DNA from: Anthopleura xanthogrammica | Taxonomy: Eukaryota > Cnidaria > Anthozoa > Actiniaria > Actiniidae | Direction of reading: 5' to 3' | Assembly (NCBI GenBank): GCA_964019055.1 | Contig: OZ025213.1 | Span: 7,738,472-7,802,471, forward strand | DNA: 64,000 nt | Shown: positions 38,215-53,000 of the stretch, piece by piece | How positions within the stretch are numbered: position 1 is the first letter of the stretch | How the letters are laid out: each line of letters begins with the position of its first letter | The notes under the pieces: generated by a model | The model's input: the letters and a program-made list of their open reading frames with translations, nothing else | Told to the model about the DNA's origin: nothing | Database searches by the model: none | Translations under genes and position numbers: made by a program

Positions 38215-41200
38215 AGCTACAAAGTGAGGCACTTTACGATTTTGGAATTTGACAATTTTGATCACGGAAATGGATTGCTGTCACGATTCTACCTATACAT
38301 GGTCACGTTTATCTTGTGAAAATTCGGCAGTCTTCCCCTAGTTTTGGTGCCCGCGCATGCGCAGCTACAAAGATACGCACTTTACGATTTTTGAATTTGC
38401 AAATTTTGATCACGGAAATGGATTGCTGGCACGATTCTACCTATACATGGTCACGTTTATCTTGTGAAAATTCGGCAGTCTTCCCCTAGTTTTGGTGCCC
38501 GCGCATGCGCAGCTACAAAGTAAGGCACTTTACGATTTTGGAATTTGTCAATTTTGATCACGGAAATGGATTGCTGGCACGATTCTACCTATACATGGTC
38601 ACGTTTATCTTGTGAAAATTCGGCAGTCTTCCCCTAGTTTTGGTGCCCGCGCATGCGCAGCTACAAAGTGAGGCACTTTACGATTTTGGAATTTGACAAT
38701 TTTGATCACGGAAATGGATTGCTGTCACGATTCTACCTATACATGGTCACGTTTATCTTGTGAAAATTCGGCAGTCTTCCCCTAGTTTTGGTGCCCGCGC
38801 ATGCGCAGCTACAAAGATACGCACTTTACGATTTTTGAATTTGCAAATTTTGATCACGGAAATGGATTGCTGGCACGATTCTACCTATACATGGTCACGT
38901 TTATCTTTTGCAAATTCGGCAGTCTTCCCCTAGTTTTGGTGCGCGCGCATGCGCAGCTACAAAGTGAGGCACTTTACAATTTTTGAATTTGCCAATTTTA
39001 ATCACGGAAATGGATTGCTGGCACGATTCTACCTATACATGGTCACGTTTATCTTTTGAAAATTCGGCAGTCTTCCCCTAGTTTTGGTGCCCGCGCATGC
39101 GCAGCTACAAAGTGAGGCACTTTACGATTTTGGAATTTGCCAATTTTGATCACGGAAATGGATTGCTGGCACGATTCTACCTATACATAGTCACGTTTAT
39201 CTTGTGAAAATTCGGCAGTCTTCCCCTAGTTTTGGTGCCCGCGCATGCGCAGCTACAAAGTTAGGCACTTTTCGATTTTGGAATTTGCCAATTTTAATCA
39301 CGGAAATGGATTGCTGGCACGATTCTACCTATACATGGTCACGTTTATCTTTTGAAAATTCGGCAGTCTTCCCCTAGTTTTGGTGCCCGCGCATGCGCAG
39401 CTACAAAGTTAGGCACTTTAAGATTTTGGAATTTGCCAATTTTGATCACGGAAATGGATTGCTGGCACGATTCTACCTATACATGGTCACGTTTATCTTG
39501 TGAAAATTCGGCAGTCTTCCCCTAGTTTTGGTGCCCGCGCATGCGCAGCTACAAAGTGAGGCACTTTACGATTTTGGAATTTGACAATTTTGATCACGGA
39601 AATGGATTGCTGTCACGATTCTACCTATACATGGTCACGTTTATCTTGTGAAAATTCGGCAGTCTTCCCCTAGTTTTGGTGCCCGCGCATGCGCAGCTAC
39701 AAAGATACGCACTTTACGATTTTTGAATTTGCAAATTTTGATCACGGAAATGGATTGCTGGCACGATTCTACCTATACATGGTCACGTTTATCTTGTGAA
39801 AATTCGGCAGTCTTCCCCTAGTTTTGGTGCCCGCGCATGCGCAGCTACAAAGTAAGGCACTTTACGATTTTGGAATTTGTCAATTTTGATCACGGAAATG
39901 GATTGCTGGCACGATTCTACCTATACATGGTCACGTTTATCTTGTGAAAATTCGGCAGTCTTCCCCTAGTTTTGGTGCCCGCGCATGCGCAGCTACAAAG
40001 TGAGGCACTTTACGATTTTGGAATTTGACAATTTTGATCACGGAAATGGATTGCTGTCACGATTCTACCTATACATGGTCACGTTTATCTTGTGAAAATT
40101 CGGCAGTCTTCCCCTAGTTTTGGTGCCCGCGCATGCGCAGCTACAAAGATACGCACTTTACGATTTTTGAATTTGCAAATTTTGATCACGGAAATGGATT
40201 GCTGGCACGATTCTACCTATACATGGTCACGTTTATCTTTTGCAAATTCGGCAGTCTTCCCCTAGTTTTGGTGCGCGCGCATGCGCAGCTACAAAGTGAG
40301 GCACTTTACAATTTTTGAATTTGCCAATTTTAATCACGGAAATGGATTGCTGGCACGATTCTACCTATACATGGTCACGTTTATCTTTTGAAAATTCGGC
40401 AGTCTTCCCCTAGTTTTGGTGCCCGCGCATGCGCAGCTACAAAGTGAGGCACTTTACGATTTTGGAATTTGCCAATTTTGATCACGGAAATGGATTGCTG
40501 GCACGATTCTACCTATACATAGTCACGTTTATCTTGTGAAAATTCGGCAGTCTTCCCCTAGTTTTGGTGCCCGCGCATGCGCAGCTACAAAGTTAGGCAC
40601 TTTACGATTTTGGAATTTGCCAATTTTAATCACGGAAATGGATTGCTGGCACGATTCTACCTATACATGGTCACGTTTATCTTGTGAAAATTCGGCAGTC
40701 TTCCCCTAGTTTTGGTGCCCGCGCATGCGCAGCTACAAAGTGAGGCACTTTACGATTTTGGAATTTGACAATTTTGATCACGGAAATGGATTGCTGTCAC
40801 GATTCTACCTATACATGGTCACGTTTATCTTGTGAAAATTCGGCAGTCTTCCCCTAGTTTTGGTGCCCGCGCATGCGCAGCTACAAAGATACGCACTTTA
40901 CGATTTTGGAATTTGGAAATTTTGATCACGGAAATGGATTGCTGGCACGATTCTACCTATACATGGTCACGTTTATCTTTTGCAAATTCGGCAGTCTTCC
41001 CCTAGTTTTGGTGCGCGCGCATGCGCAGCTACAAAGTGAGGCACTTTACAATTTTTGAATTTGCCAATTTTAATCACGGAAATGGATTGCTGGCACGATT
41101 CTACCTATACATGGTCACGTTTATCTTTTGAAAATTCGGCAGTCTTCCCCTAGTTTTGGTGCCCGCGCATGCGCAGCTACAAAGATACGCACTTTACGAT

Positions 41201-43986
41201 TTTTGAATTTGCAAATTTTGATCACGGAAATGGATTGCTGGCACGATTCTACCTATACATGGTCACGTTTATCTTGTGAAAATTCGGCAGTCTTCCCCTA
41301 GTTTTGGTGCCCGCGCATGCGCAGCTACAAAGTAAGGCACTTTACGATTTTGGAATTTGTCAATTTTGATCACGGAAATGGATTGCTGGCACGATTCTAC
41401 CTATACATGGTCACGTTTATCTTGTGAAAATTCGGCAGTCTTCCCCTAGTTTTGGTGCCCGCGCATGCGCAGCTACAAAGTGAGGCACTTTACGATTTTG
41501 GAATTTGACAATTTTGATCACGGAAATGGATTGCTGTCACGATTCTACCTATACATGGTCACGTTTATCTTGTGAAAATTCGGCAGTCTTCCCCTAGTTT
41601 TGGTGCCCGCGCATGCGCAGCTACAAAGATACGCACTTTACGATTTTTGAATTTGCAAATTTTGATCACGGAAATGGATTGCTGGCACGATTCTACCTAT
41701 ACATGGTCACGTTTATCTTTTGCAAATTCGGCAGTCTTCCCCTAGTTTTGGTGCGCGCGCATGCGCAGCTACAAAGTGAGGCACTTTACAATTTTTGAAT
41801 TTGCCAATTTTAATCACGGAAATGGATTGCTGGCACGATTCTACCTATACATGGTCACGTTTATCTTTTGAAAATTCGGCAGTCTTCCCCTAGTTTTGGT
41901 GCCCGCGCATGCGCAGCTACAAAGTGAGGCACTTTACGATTTTGGAATTTGCCAATTTTGATCACGGAAATGGATTGCTGGCACGATTCTACCTATACAT
42001 AGTCACGTTTATCTTGTGAAAATTCGGCAGTCTTCCCCTAGTTTTGGTGCCCGCGCATGCGCAGCTACAAAGTTAGGCACTTTACGATTTTGGAATTTGC
42101 CAATTTTAATCACGGAAATGGATTGCTGGCACGATTCTACCTATACATGGTCACGTTTATCTTGTGAAAATTCGGCAGTCTTCCCCTAGTTTTGGTGCCC
42201 GCGCATGCGCAGCTACAAAGTGAGGCACTTTACGATTTTGGAATTTGACAATTTTGATCACGGAAATGGATTGCTGTCACGATTCTACCTATACATGGTC
42301 ACGTTTATCTTGTGAAAATTCGGCAGTCTTCCCCTAGTTTTGGTGCCCGCGCATGCGCAGCTACAAAGATACGCACTTTACGATTTTGGAATTTGGAAAT
42401 TTTGATCACGGAAATGGATTGCTGGCACGATTCTACCTATACATGGTCACGTTTATCTTTTGCAAATTCGGCAGTCTTCCCCTAGTTTTGGTGCGCGCGC
42501 ATGCGCAGCTACAAAGTGAGGCACTTTACAATTTTTGAATTTGCCAATTTTAATCACGGAAATGGATTGCTGGCACGATTCTACCTATACATGGTCACGT
42601 TTATCTTTTGAAAATTCGGCAGTCTTCCCCTAGTTTTGGTGCCCGCGCATGCGCAGCTACAAAGTGAGGCACTTTACGATTTTTGAATTTGCCAATTTTG
42701 ATCACGGAAATGGATTGCTGGCACGATTCTACCTATACATGGTCACGTTTATCTTGTGAAAATTCGGCAGTCTTCCCCTAGTTTTGGTGCCCGCGCATGC
42801 GCAGCTACAAAGTGAGGCACTTTACGATTTTGGAATTTGCCAATTTTGATCACGGAAATGGATTGCTGGCACGATTCTACCTATACATAGTCACGTTTAT
42901 CTTGTGAAAATTCGGCAGTCTTCCCCTAGTTTTGGTGCCCGCGCATGCGCAGCTACAAAGTTAGGCACTTTACGATTTTGGAATTTGCCAATTTTAATCA
43001 CGGAAATGGATTGCTGGCACGATTCTACCTATACATGGTCACGTTTATCTTGTGAAAATTCGGCAGTCTTCCCCTAGTTTTGGTGCCCGCGCATGCGCAG
43101 CTACAAAGTGAGGCACTTTACGATTTTGGAATTTGACAATTTTGATCACGGAAATGGATTGCTGTCACGATTCTACCTATACATGGTCACGTTTATCTTG
43201 TGAAAATTCGGCAGTCTTCCCCTAGTTTTGGTGCCCGCGCATGCGCAGCTACAAAGATACGCACTTTACGATTTTTGAATTTGCAAATTTTGATCACGGA
43301 AATGGATTGCTGGCACGATTCTACCTATACATGGTCACGTTTATCTTTTGCAAATTCGGCAGTCTTCCCCTAGTTTTGGTGCGCGCGCATGCGCAGCTAC
43401 AAAGTGAGGCACTTTACAATTTTTGAATTTGCCAATTTTAATCACGGAAATGGATTGCTGGCACGATTCTACCTATACATGGTCACGTTTATCTTTTGAA
43501 AATTCGGCAGTCTTCCCCTAGTTTTGGTGCCCGCGCATGCGCAGCTACAAAGTGAGGCACTTTACGATTTTTGAATTTGCCAATTTTGATCACGGAAATG
43601 GATTGCTGGCACGATTCTACCTATACATGGTCACGTTTATCTTGTGAAAATTCGGCAGTCTTCCCCTAGTTTTGGTGCCCGCGCATGCGCAGCTACAAAG
43701 TGAGGCACTTTACGATTTTGGAATTTGCCAATTTTGATCACGGAAATGGATTGCTGGCACGATTCTACCTATACATAGTCACGTTTATCTTGTGAAAATT
43801 CGGCAGTCTTCCCCTAGTTTTGGTGCCCGCGCATGCGCAGCTACAAAGTTAGGCACTTTACGATTTTGGAATTTGCCAATTTTAATCACGGAAATGGATT
43901 GCTGGCACGATTCTACCTATACATGGTCACGTTTATCTTGTGAAAATTCGGCAGTCTTCCCCTAGTTTTGGTGCCCGCGCTGGCGC
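38215..43986 (-). repeat. Nested higher-order repeat cluster (39 monomers)
   Basis: Built from a small set of unit types in overlapping periods. A 9-mer (1332 bp) relates 38215-39250 to 39547-40582. A 10-mer (1480 bp) relates the rare GGAATTTGGAAATTTT units at 40879 and 42359. 5-mer and 6-mer steps relate the GCTGTCACG units, starting at 38215, 38659, 39547, 39991, 40731, 41471, 42211 and 43099. Repeated unit types are GCTGTCACG, GATACGC with CTTTTGCAAATTC followed by GTGCGCGCGC, TTTACAATTTTTG with TTTTAATC, and TACATAGTCACG. The left arm has only about one counterpart of the GTGCGCGCGC unit (7549), so this is a right-arm-specific expansion. Confidence 0.88.
38939..38955. other. Extended alternating purine-pyrimidine (Z-DNA-prone) head
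   Basis: GTGCGCGCGCATGCGCA, 17 strictly alternating bases. The normal head has 12. One C-to-G change extends the run. Further copies start at 40271, 41011, 41751, 42491, 43379, 51074 and 52850, and the mirrored form is at 7554-7570. GC/CG alternation of this length is a classical Z-DNA-prone sequence; whether it forms in vivo is not shown by the sequence. Confidence 0.5.
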
Positions 43987-46900
43987 AGCTACAAAGTGAG
44001 GCACTTTACGATTTTTGAATTTGCAAATTTTGATCACGGAAATGGATTGCTGGCACGATTCTACCTATACATGGTCACGTTTATCTTGTGAAAATTCGGC
44101 AGTCTTCCCCTAGTTTTGGTGCCCGCGCATGCGCAGCTACAAAGTTAGGCACTTTACGATTTTGGAATTTGACAATTTTGATCACGGAAATGGATTGCTG
44201 GCACGATTCTACCTATACATGGTCACGTTTATCTTGTGAAAATTCGGCAGTCTTCCCCTAGTTTTGGTGCCCGCGCATGCGCAGCTACAAAGATAGGAAC
44301 TTGAAGATTTTGGAATTTGCCAATTTTGATAACGGAATAGGATTGCTGGCACGATTCTACCTATACATGGTCACGTTTACCTTGTGAAAATTCGGCAGTC
44401 TTCCTCTAGTTTTGGTGCCCGCGCATGCGCAGCTACAAAGATACGCACTTTACGATTTTGGAATTTGCCAATTTTGATCACGGAAATGGATTGCTGGCAC
44501 GATTCTACCTATACATGGTCACGTTTATCTTGTGAAAATTCGGCAGTCTTCCCCTAGTTTTGGTGCCCGCGCATGCGCAGCTACAAAGTTAGGCACTTTA
44601 CGATTTTGGAATTTGCCAATTTTAATCACGGAAATGGATTGCTGGCACGATTCTACCTATACATGGTCACGTTTATCTTGTGAAAATTCGGCAGTCTTCC
44701 CCTAGTTTTGGTGCCCGCGCTGGCGCAGCTACAAAGTGAGGCACTTTACGATTTTTGAATTTGCAAATTTTGATCACGGAAATGGATTGCTGGCACGATT
44801 CTACCTATACATGGTCACGTTTATCTTGTGAAAATTCGGCAGTCTTCCCCTAGTTTTGGTGCCCGCGCATGCGCAGCTACAAAGTTAGGCACTTTACGAT
44901 TTTGGAATTTGACAATTTTGATCACGGAAATGGATTGCTGGCACGATTCTACCTATACATGGTCACGTTTATCTTGTGAAAATTCGGCAGTCTTCCCCTA
45001 GTTTTGGTGCCCGCGCATGCGCAGCTACAAAGTGAGGCACTTTACGATTTTTGAATTTGCAAATTTTGATCAAGGAAATGAATTGCTGGCACGATTCTAC
45101 CTATACATGGTCACGTTTATCTTTTGCAAATTCGGCAGTCTTCCCCTAGTTTTGGTGCCCGCGCATGCGCAGCTACAAAGTGAGGCACTTTACAATTTTT
45201 GAATTTGCCAATTTTAATCACGGAAATGGATTGCTGGCACGATTCTACCTATACATGGTCACGTTTATCTTTTGAAAATTCGGCAGTCTTCCCCTAGTTT
45301 TGGTGCCCGCGCATGCGCAGCTACAAAGATAGGCACTTTACGATTTTGGAATTTGACAATTTTGATCACGGAATTGGATTGCTGGCGCGATTCTACCTAT
45401 ACATGGTCACGTTTACATTGTGAAAATTCGGCAGTCTTCCCCTAGTTTTGGTGCCCGCGCATGCGCAGCTACAAAGTAAGGCACTTTACGATTTTGGAAT
45501 TTGTCAATTTTGATCACGGAAATGGATTGCTGGCACGATTCTACCTATACATGGTCACGTTTATCTTGTGAAAATTCGGCAGTCTTCCCCTAGTTTTGGT
45601 GCCCGCGCATGCGCAGCTACAAAGTTAGGCACTTTACGATTTTGGAATTTGCCAATTTTGATCACGGAAATGGATTGCTGGCACGATTCTACCTATACAT
45701 GGTCACGTTTATCTTGTGAAAATTCGGCAGTCTTCCCCTAGTTTTGGTGCCCGCGCATGCGCAGCTACAAAGTTAGGCACTTTACGATTTTGGAATTTGC
45801 CAATTTTGATCACGGAAATGGATTGCTGGCACGATTCTACCTATACATGGTCACGTTTATCTTGTGAAAATTCGGCAGTCTTCCCCTAGTTTTGGTGCCC
45901 GCGCATGCGCAGCTACAAAGTAAGGCACTTTACGATTTTAGAATTTGCCAATTTTGATCACGGAAATGGATTGCTGGCACGATTCTACCTATACATGGTC
46001 ACGTTTATCTTAAGAAAATTCGGCAGTCTTCCCCTAGTTTTGTTTCCCGCGCATGCGCAGCTACAAAGATAGGCACTTTACGATTTTGGAATTTGCCAAT
46101 TTTGATCACGGAAATGGATTGCTGGCACGATTCTACCTATACATGGTCACGTTTGTCTTGTAAAAATTCGGCAGTCTTCCCCTAGTTTTGGTGCACGCGC
46201 ATTTGCAGCTACAAAGATACGCACTTTACGATTTTGGAATTTGCCAATTTTGATCACGGAAATGGATTGCTGGCACGATTCTACCTATACATGGTCACGT
46301 TTATCTTGTGAAAATTCGGCAGTCTTCCCCTAGTTTTTGTGCCCGCGCATGCGCAGCTACAAAGTTAGGCACTTTACGATTTTGGAATTTTCCAATTTTG
46401 ATCACGGAAATGGATTGCTGGCACGATTCTACCTATACATGGTCACGTTTATCTTGTGAAAATTCGGCAGTCTTCCCCTAGTTTTGGTGCCCGCGCATGC
46501 GCAGCTACAAAGATAGGAACTTGAAGATTTTGGAATTTGCCAATTTTGATAACGGAATAGGATTGCTGGCACGATTCTACCTATACATGGTCACGTTTAC
46601 CTTGTGAAAATTCGGCAGTCTTCCTCTAGTTTTGGTGCCCGCGCATGCGCAGCTACAAAGATACGCACTTTACGATTTTGGAATTTGACAATTTTGATCA
46701 CGGAAATGGATTGCTGGCACGATTCTACCTATACATGGTCACGTTTATCTTGTGAAAATTCGGCAGTCTTCCCCTAGTTTTGGTGCCCGCGCATGCGCAG
46801 CTACAAAGTTAGGCACTTTACGATTTTGGAATTTGCCAATTTTAATCACGGAAATGGATTGCTGGCACGATTCTACCTATACATGGTCACGTTTATCTTG

Positions 46901-47390
46901 TGAAAATTCGGCAGTCTTCCCCTAGTTTTGGTGCCCGCGCATGCGCAGCTACAAAGTGAGGCACTTTACGATTTTGGAATTTGCAAATTTTGATCACGGT
47001 AATGGATTGCTGGCACGATTCTACCTATACATGGTCACGTTTATCTTTTGAAAATTCGGCAGTCTTCCCCTAGTTTTGGTGCCCGCGCATGCGCAGCTAC
47101 AAAGTTAGGCACTTTAAGATTTTGGAATTTGCCAATTTTGATCACGGAAATGGATTGCTGGCACGATTCTACCTATATATGGTCACGTTTATCTTGTGAA
47201 AATTCGGCAGTCTTCCCCTAGTTTTGGTGCACGCGCATTTGCAGCTACAAAGATACGCACTTTACGATTTTGGAATTTGTCAATTTTGATCACGGAAATG
47301 GATTGCTGGCACGATTCTACCTATACATGGTCACGTTTATCTTGTGAAAATTCGGCAGTCTTCCCCTAGTTTTGGTGCCCACGCATGCGC

Positions 47391-47537
47391 AGCTACAAAG
47401 TGAGGCACTTTACGATTTTGGAATTTGCCAATTTTGATCACGGAAATGGATTGCTGGCACGATTCTACCTATACATGGTCACGTTTATCTTGTGAAAATT
47501 CGCAGTCTTCCCCTAGTTTTGGTGCCCGCGCATGCGC
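47391..47537 (-). repeat. 147-bp monomer with 1-bp deletion
   Basis: The only length variant among about 269 right-arm units. AATTCGGCAG is AATTCGCAG near 47502, so AGCTAC starts move from 47391 to 47538 (147 bp). This unit also has a C-to-A-type change in the head upstream (CCCACGCATGCG at 47379-47390). Confidence 0.95.
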
Positions 47538-50053
47538 AGCTACAAAGTTAGGCACTTTACGATTTTGGAATTTGCCAATTTTAATCACGGAAATGGATTG
47601 CTGGCACGATTCTACCTATACATGGTCACGTTTATCTTGTGAAAATTCGGCAGTCTTCCCCTAGTTTTGGTGCCCGCGCTGGCGCAGCTACAAAGTGAGG
47701 CACTTTACGATTTTTGAATTTGCAAATTTTGATCACGGAAATGGATTGCTGGCACGATTCTACCTATACATGGTCACGTTTATCTTTTGAAAATTCGGCA
47801 GTCTTCCCCTAGTTTTGGTGCCCGCGCATGCGCAGCTACAAAGTTAGGCACTTTAAGATTTTGGAATTTGCCAATTTTGATCACGGAAATGGATTGCTGG
47901 CACGATTCTACCTATACATGGTCACGTTTATCTTGTGAAAATTCGGCAGTCTTCCCCTAGTTTTGGTGCCCGCGCATGCGCAGCTACAAAGTAAGGCACT
48001 TTACAATTTTGGAATTTGTCAATTTTGATCACGGAAATGGATTGCTGGCACGATTCTACCTATACATGGTCACGTTTATCTTGTGAAAATTCGGCAGTCT
48101 TCCCCTAGTTTTGGTGCCCGCGCATGCGCAGCTACAAAGTTAGGCACTTTACGATTTTGGAATTTGCCAATTTTGATCACGGAAATCGATTCCTTGCACG
48201 ATTCTACCTATACAAGGTCACGTTTATCTTGTGAAAATTCGGCAGTCTTCCCCTAGTTTTGGTGCCCGCGCATGCGCAGCTACAAAGTAAGGCACTTTAC
48301 GATTTTGGAATTTGTCAATTTTGATCACGGAAATGGATTACTGGCACGATTCTACCTATACATGGTCACGTTAATCTTGTGAAAATTCGGCAGTCTTCCC
48401 CTAGTTTTGGTGCCCGCGCATGCGCAGCTACAAAGTGAGGCACTTTACAATTTTTGAATTTGCCAATTTTAATCACGAAAATGGATTGCTGGCACGATTC
48501 TACCTATACATGGTCACGTTTATCTTTTGAAAATTCGGCAGTCTTCCCCTAGTTTTGGTGCCCGCGCATGCGCAGCTACAAAGTTAGGCACTTTACGATT
48601 TTGGAATTTGACAATTTTGATCACGGAAATGGATTGCTGGCACGATTCTACCTATACATGGTCACGTTAATCTTGTGAAAATTCGGCAGTCTTCCCCTAG
48701 TTTTGGTGCCCGCGCATGCGCAGCTACAAAGTGAGGCACTTTACGATTTTGGAATTTGCCAATTTTGATCACGGAAATGGATTGCTGGCACGATTCTACC
48801 TATACATGGTCACGTTTATCTTGTGAAAATTCGGCAGTCTTCCCCTAGTTTTGGTGCCCGCGCATGCGCAGCTACAAAGTTAGGCACTTTACGATTTTGG
48901 AATTTGCAAATTTTGATCACGGAAATGGATTGCTGGCACGATTCTACCTATACATGGTCACGTTTATCTTGTGAAAATTCGGCAGTCTTCCCCTAGTTTT
49001 GGTGCCCGCGCATGCGCAGCTACAAAGTGAGGCACTTTACGATTTTTGAATTTGCAAATTTTGATCACGGAAATGGATTGCTGGCACGATTCTACCTATA
49101 CATGGTCACGTTTATCTTTTGCAAATTCGGCAGTCTTCCCCTAGTTTTGGTGCCCGCGCATGCGCAGCTACAAAGTGAGGCACTTTACAATTTTTGAATT
49201 TGCCAATTTTAATCACGGAAATGGATTGCTGGCACGATTCTACCTATACATGGTCACGTTTATCTTTTGAAAATTCGGCAGTCTTCCCCTAGTTTTGGTG
49301 CCCGCGCATGCGCAGCTACAAAGTTAGGCACTTTACGATTTTGGAATTTGACAATTTTGATCACGGAAATGGATTGCTGGCACGATTCTACCTATACATG
49401 GTCACGTTAATCTTGTGAAAATTCGGCAGTCTTCCCCTAGTTTTGGTGCCCGCGCATGCGCAGCTACAAAGTTAGGCACTTTACGATTTTGGAATTTGCC
49501 AATGTTGATCACGAAAATGGATTGCTGGCACGATTCTACCTATACATGGTCACGTTTATCTTGTGAAAATTCGGCAGTCTTCCCCTAGTTTTGGTGCCCG
49601 CGCATGCGCAGCTACAAAGTTAGGCACTTTACGATTTTGGAATTTGACAATTTTGATCACGGAAATGGATTGCTGGCACGATTCTTCCTATACATGGTCA
49701 CGTTAATCTTGTGAAAATTCGGCAGTCTTCCCCCAGTTTTGGTGCCCGCGCATGCGCAGCTACAAAGTTAGGCACTTTACGATTTTGGAATTTGCCAATG
49801 TTGATCACGGAAATGGATTGCTGGCACGATTCTACCTATACATGGTCACGTTTATCTTGTGAAAATTCGGCAGTCTTCCCCTAGTTTTGGTGCCCGCGCA
49901 TGCGCAGCTACAAAGTGAGGCACTTTACGATTTTGGAATTTGCCAATTTTGATCACGGAAATGGATTGCTGGCACGATTCTACCTATACATGGTCACGTT
50001 TATCTTGTGAAAATTCGGCAGTCTTCCCCTAGTTTTGGTGCCCGCGCATGCGC

Positions 50054-53000
50054 AGCTACAAAGTTAGGCACTTTACGATTTTGGAATTTGCCAATTTTAA
50101 TCACGGAAATGGATTGCTGGCACCATTCTACCTATACATGGTCACGTTTATCTTTTGAAAATTCGGCAGTCTTCCCCTAGTTTTGGTGCCCGCGCATGCG
50201 CAGCTACAAAGTTAGGCACTTTAAGATTTTGGAATTTGCCAATTTTGATCACGGAAATGGATTGCTGGCACGATTCTACCTATACATGGTCACGTTTATC
50301 TTGTGAAAATTCGGCAGTCTTCCCCTAGTTTTGGTGCCCGCGCATGCGCAGCTACAAAGTGAGGCACTTTACGATTTTGGAATTTGACAATTTTGATCAC
50401 GGAAATGGATTGCTGGCACGATTCTACCTATACATGGTCACGTTTATCTTGTGAAAATTCGGCAGTCTTCCCCTAGTTTTGGTGCCCGCGCATGCGCAGC
50501 TACAAAGTTAGGCACTTTACGATTTTGGAATTTGCCAATTTTAATCACGGAAATGGATTGCTGGCACGATTCTACCTATACATGGTCACGTTTATCTTTT
50601 GAAAATTCGGCAGTCTTCCCCTAGTTTTGGTGCCCGCGCATGCGCAGCTACAAAGTTAGGCACTTTAAGATTTTGGAATTTGCCAATTTTGATCACGGAA
50701 ATGGATTGCTGGCACGATTCTACCTATACATGGTCACGTTTATCTTGTGAAAATTCGGCAGTCTTCCCCTAGTTTTGGTGCCCGCGCATGCGCAGCTACA
50801 AAGTGAGGCACTTTACGATTTTGGAATTTGACAATTTTGATCACGGAAATGGATTGCTGTCACGATTCTACCTATACATGGTCACGTTTATCTTGTGAAA
50901 ATTCGGCAGTCTTCCCCTAGTTTTGGTGCCCGCGCATGCGCAGCTACAAAGATACGCACTTTACGATTTTTGAATTTGCAAATTTTGATCACGGAAATGG
51001 ATTGCTGGCACGATTCTACCTATAGATGGTCACGTTTATCTTTTGCAAATTCGGCAGTCTTCCCCTAGTTTTGGTGCGCGCGCATGCGCAGCTACAAAGT
51101 GAGGCACTTTACAATTTTTGAATTTGCCAATTTTAATCACGGAAATGGATTGCTGGCACGATTCTACCTATACATGGTCACGTTTATCTTTTGAAAATTC
51201 GGCAGTCTTCCCCTAGTTTTGGTGCCCGCGCATGCGCAGCTACAAAGTGAGGCACTTTACGATTTTTGAATTTGCCAATTTTGATCACGGAAATGGATTG
51301 CTGGCACGATTCTACCTATACATGGTCACGTTTATCTTGTGAAAATTCGGCAGTCTTCCCCTAGTTTTGGTGCCCGCGCATGCGCAGCTACAAAGTGAGG
51401 CACTTTACGATTTTGGAATTTGCAAATTTTGATCACGGAAATGGATTGCTGGCACCATTCTACCTATACATGGTCACGTTTATCTTTTGAAAATTCGGCA
51501 GTCTTCCCCTAGTTTTGGTGCCCGCGCATGCGCAGCTACAAAGTGAGGCACTTTACGATTTTGGAATTTGCAAATTTTGATCACGGAAATGGATTGCTGG
51601 CACGATTCTACCTATACATGGTCACGTTTATCTTGTGAAAATTCGGCAGTCTTCCCCTAGTTTTGGTGCCCGCGCATGCGCAGCTACAAAGTGAGGCACT
51701 TTACGATTTTGGAATTTGCCAATTTTGATCACGGAAATGGATTGCTGGCACGATTCTACCTATACATGGTCACGTTTATCTTGTGAAAATTCGGCAGTCT
51801 TCCCCTAGTTTTGGTGCCCGCGCATGCGCAGCTACAAAGTTAGGCACTTTACGATTTTGGAATTTGCCAATTTTAATCACGGAAATGGATTGCTGGCACC
51901 ATTCTACCTATACATGGTCACGTTTATCTTTTGAAAATTCGGCAGTCTTCCCCTAGTTTTGGTGCCCGCGCATGCGCAGCTACAAAGTTAGGCACTTTAA
52001 GATTTTGGAATTTGCCAATTTTGATCACGGAAATGGATTGCTGGCACGATTCTACCTATACATGGTCACGTTTATCTTGTGAAAATTCGGCAGTCTTCCC
52101 CTAGTTTTGGTGCCCGCGCATGCGCAGCTACAAAGTGAGGCACTTTACGATTTTGGAATTTGACAATTTTGATCACGGAAATGGATTGCTGGCACGATTC
52201 TACCTATACATGGTCACGTTTATCTTGTGAAAATTCGGCAGTCTTCCCCTAGTTTTGGTGCCCGCGCATGCGCAGCTACAAAGTTAGGCACTTTACGATT
52301 TTGGAATTTGCCAATTTTAATCACGGAAATGGATTGCTGGCACGATTCTACCTATACATGGTCACGTTTATCTTTTGAAAATTCGGCAGTCTTCCCCTAG
52401 TTTTGGTGCCCGCGCATGCGCAGCTACAAAGTTAGGCACTTTAAGATTTTGGAATTTGCCAATTTTGATCACGGAAATGGATTGCTGGCACGATTCTACC
52501 TATACATGGTCACGTTTATCTTGTGAAAATTTTGCAGTCTTCCCCTAGTTTTGGTGCCCGCGCATGCGCAGCTACAAAGTGAGGCACTTTACGATTTTGG
52601 AATTTGACAATTTTGATCACGGAAATGGATTGCTGTCACGATTCTACCTATACATGGTCACGTTTATCTTGTGAAAATTCGGCAGTCTTCCCCTAGTTTT
52701 GGTGCCCGCGCATGTGCAGCTACAAAGATACGCACTTTACGATTTTTGAATTTGCAAATTTTGATCACGGAAATGGATTGCTGGCACGATTCTACCTATA
52801 CATGGTCACGTTTATCTTTTGCAAATTCGGCAGTCTTCCCCTAGTTTTGGTGCGCGCGCATGCGCAGCTACAAAGTGAGGCACTTTACAATTTTTGAATT
52901 TGCCAATTTTAATCACGGAAATGGATTGCTGGCACGATTCTACCTATACATGGTCACGTTTATCTTTTGAAAATTCGGCAGTCTTCCCCTAGTTTTGGTG

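Larger units (their letters stand above)
32591..45466 (-). repeat. Segmental duplication in right arm, copy 1 (~12.9 kb)
   Basis: Matches 45763-54197 in unit order. The first offset is 13172 bp (exactly 89 monomers; for example CGATTTTAG at 32761 and 45933). It falls to 12727 after the 3-mer duplication at 33.6-34.5 kb (86 units minus 1 bp) and to 12579 by 38215 (85 units minus 1 bp). Shared rare units: GTTTGTCTTGTAAAAATTC (about 32980/46153), GCACGCGCATTTGCAG (about 34501/47229), CAATGTTGATCACGAAAATGG (about 36773/49500) and GGCACCATTC (about 37540/50119). The distal part continues with 43543-45466, matching 53014-54197. Confidence 0.85.
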
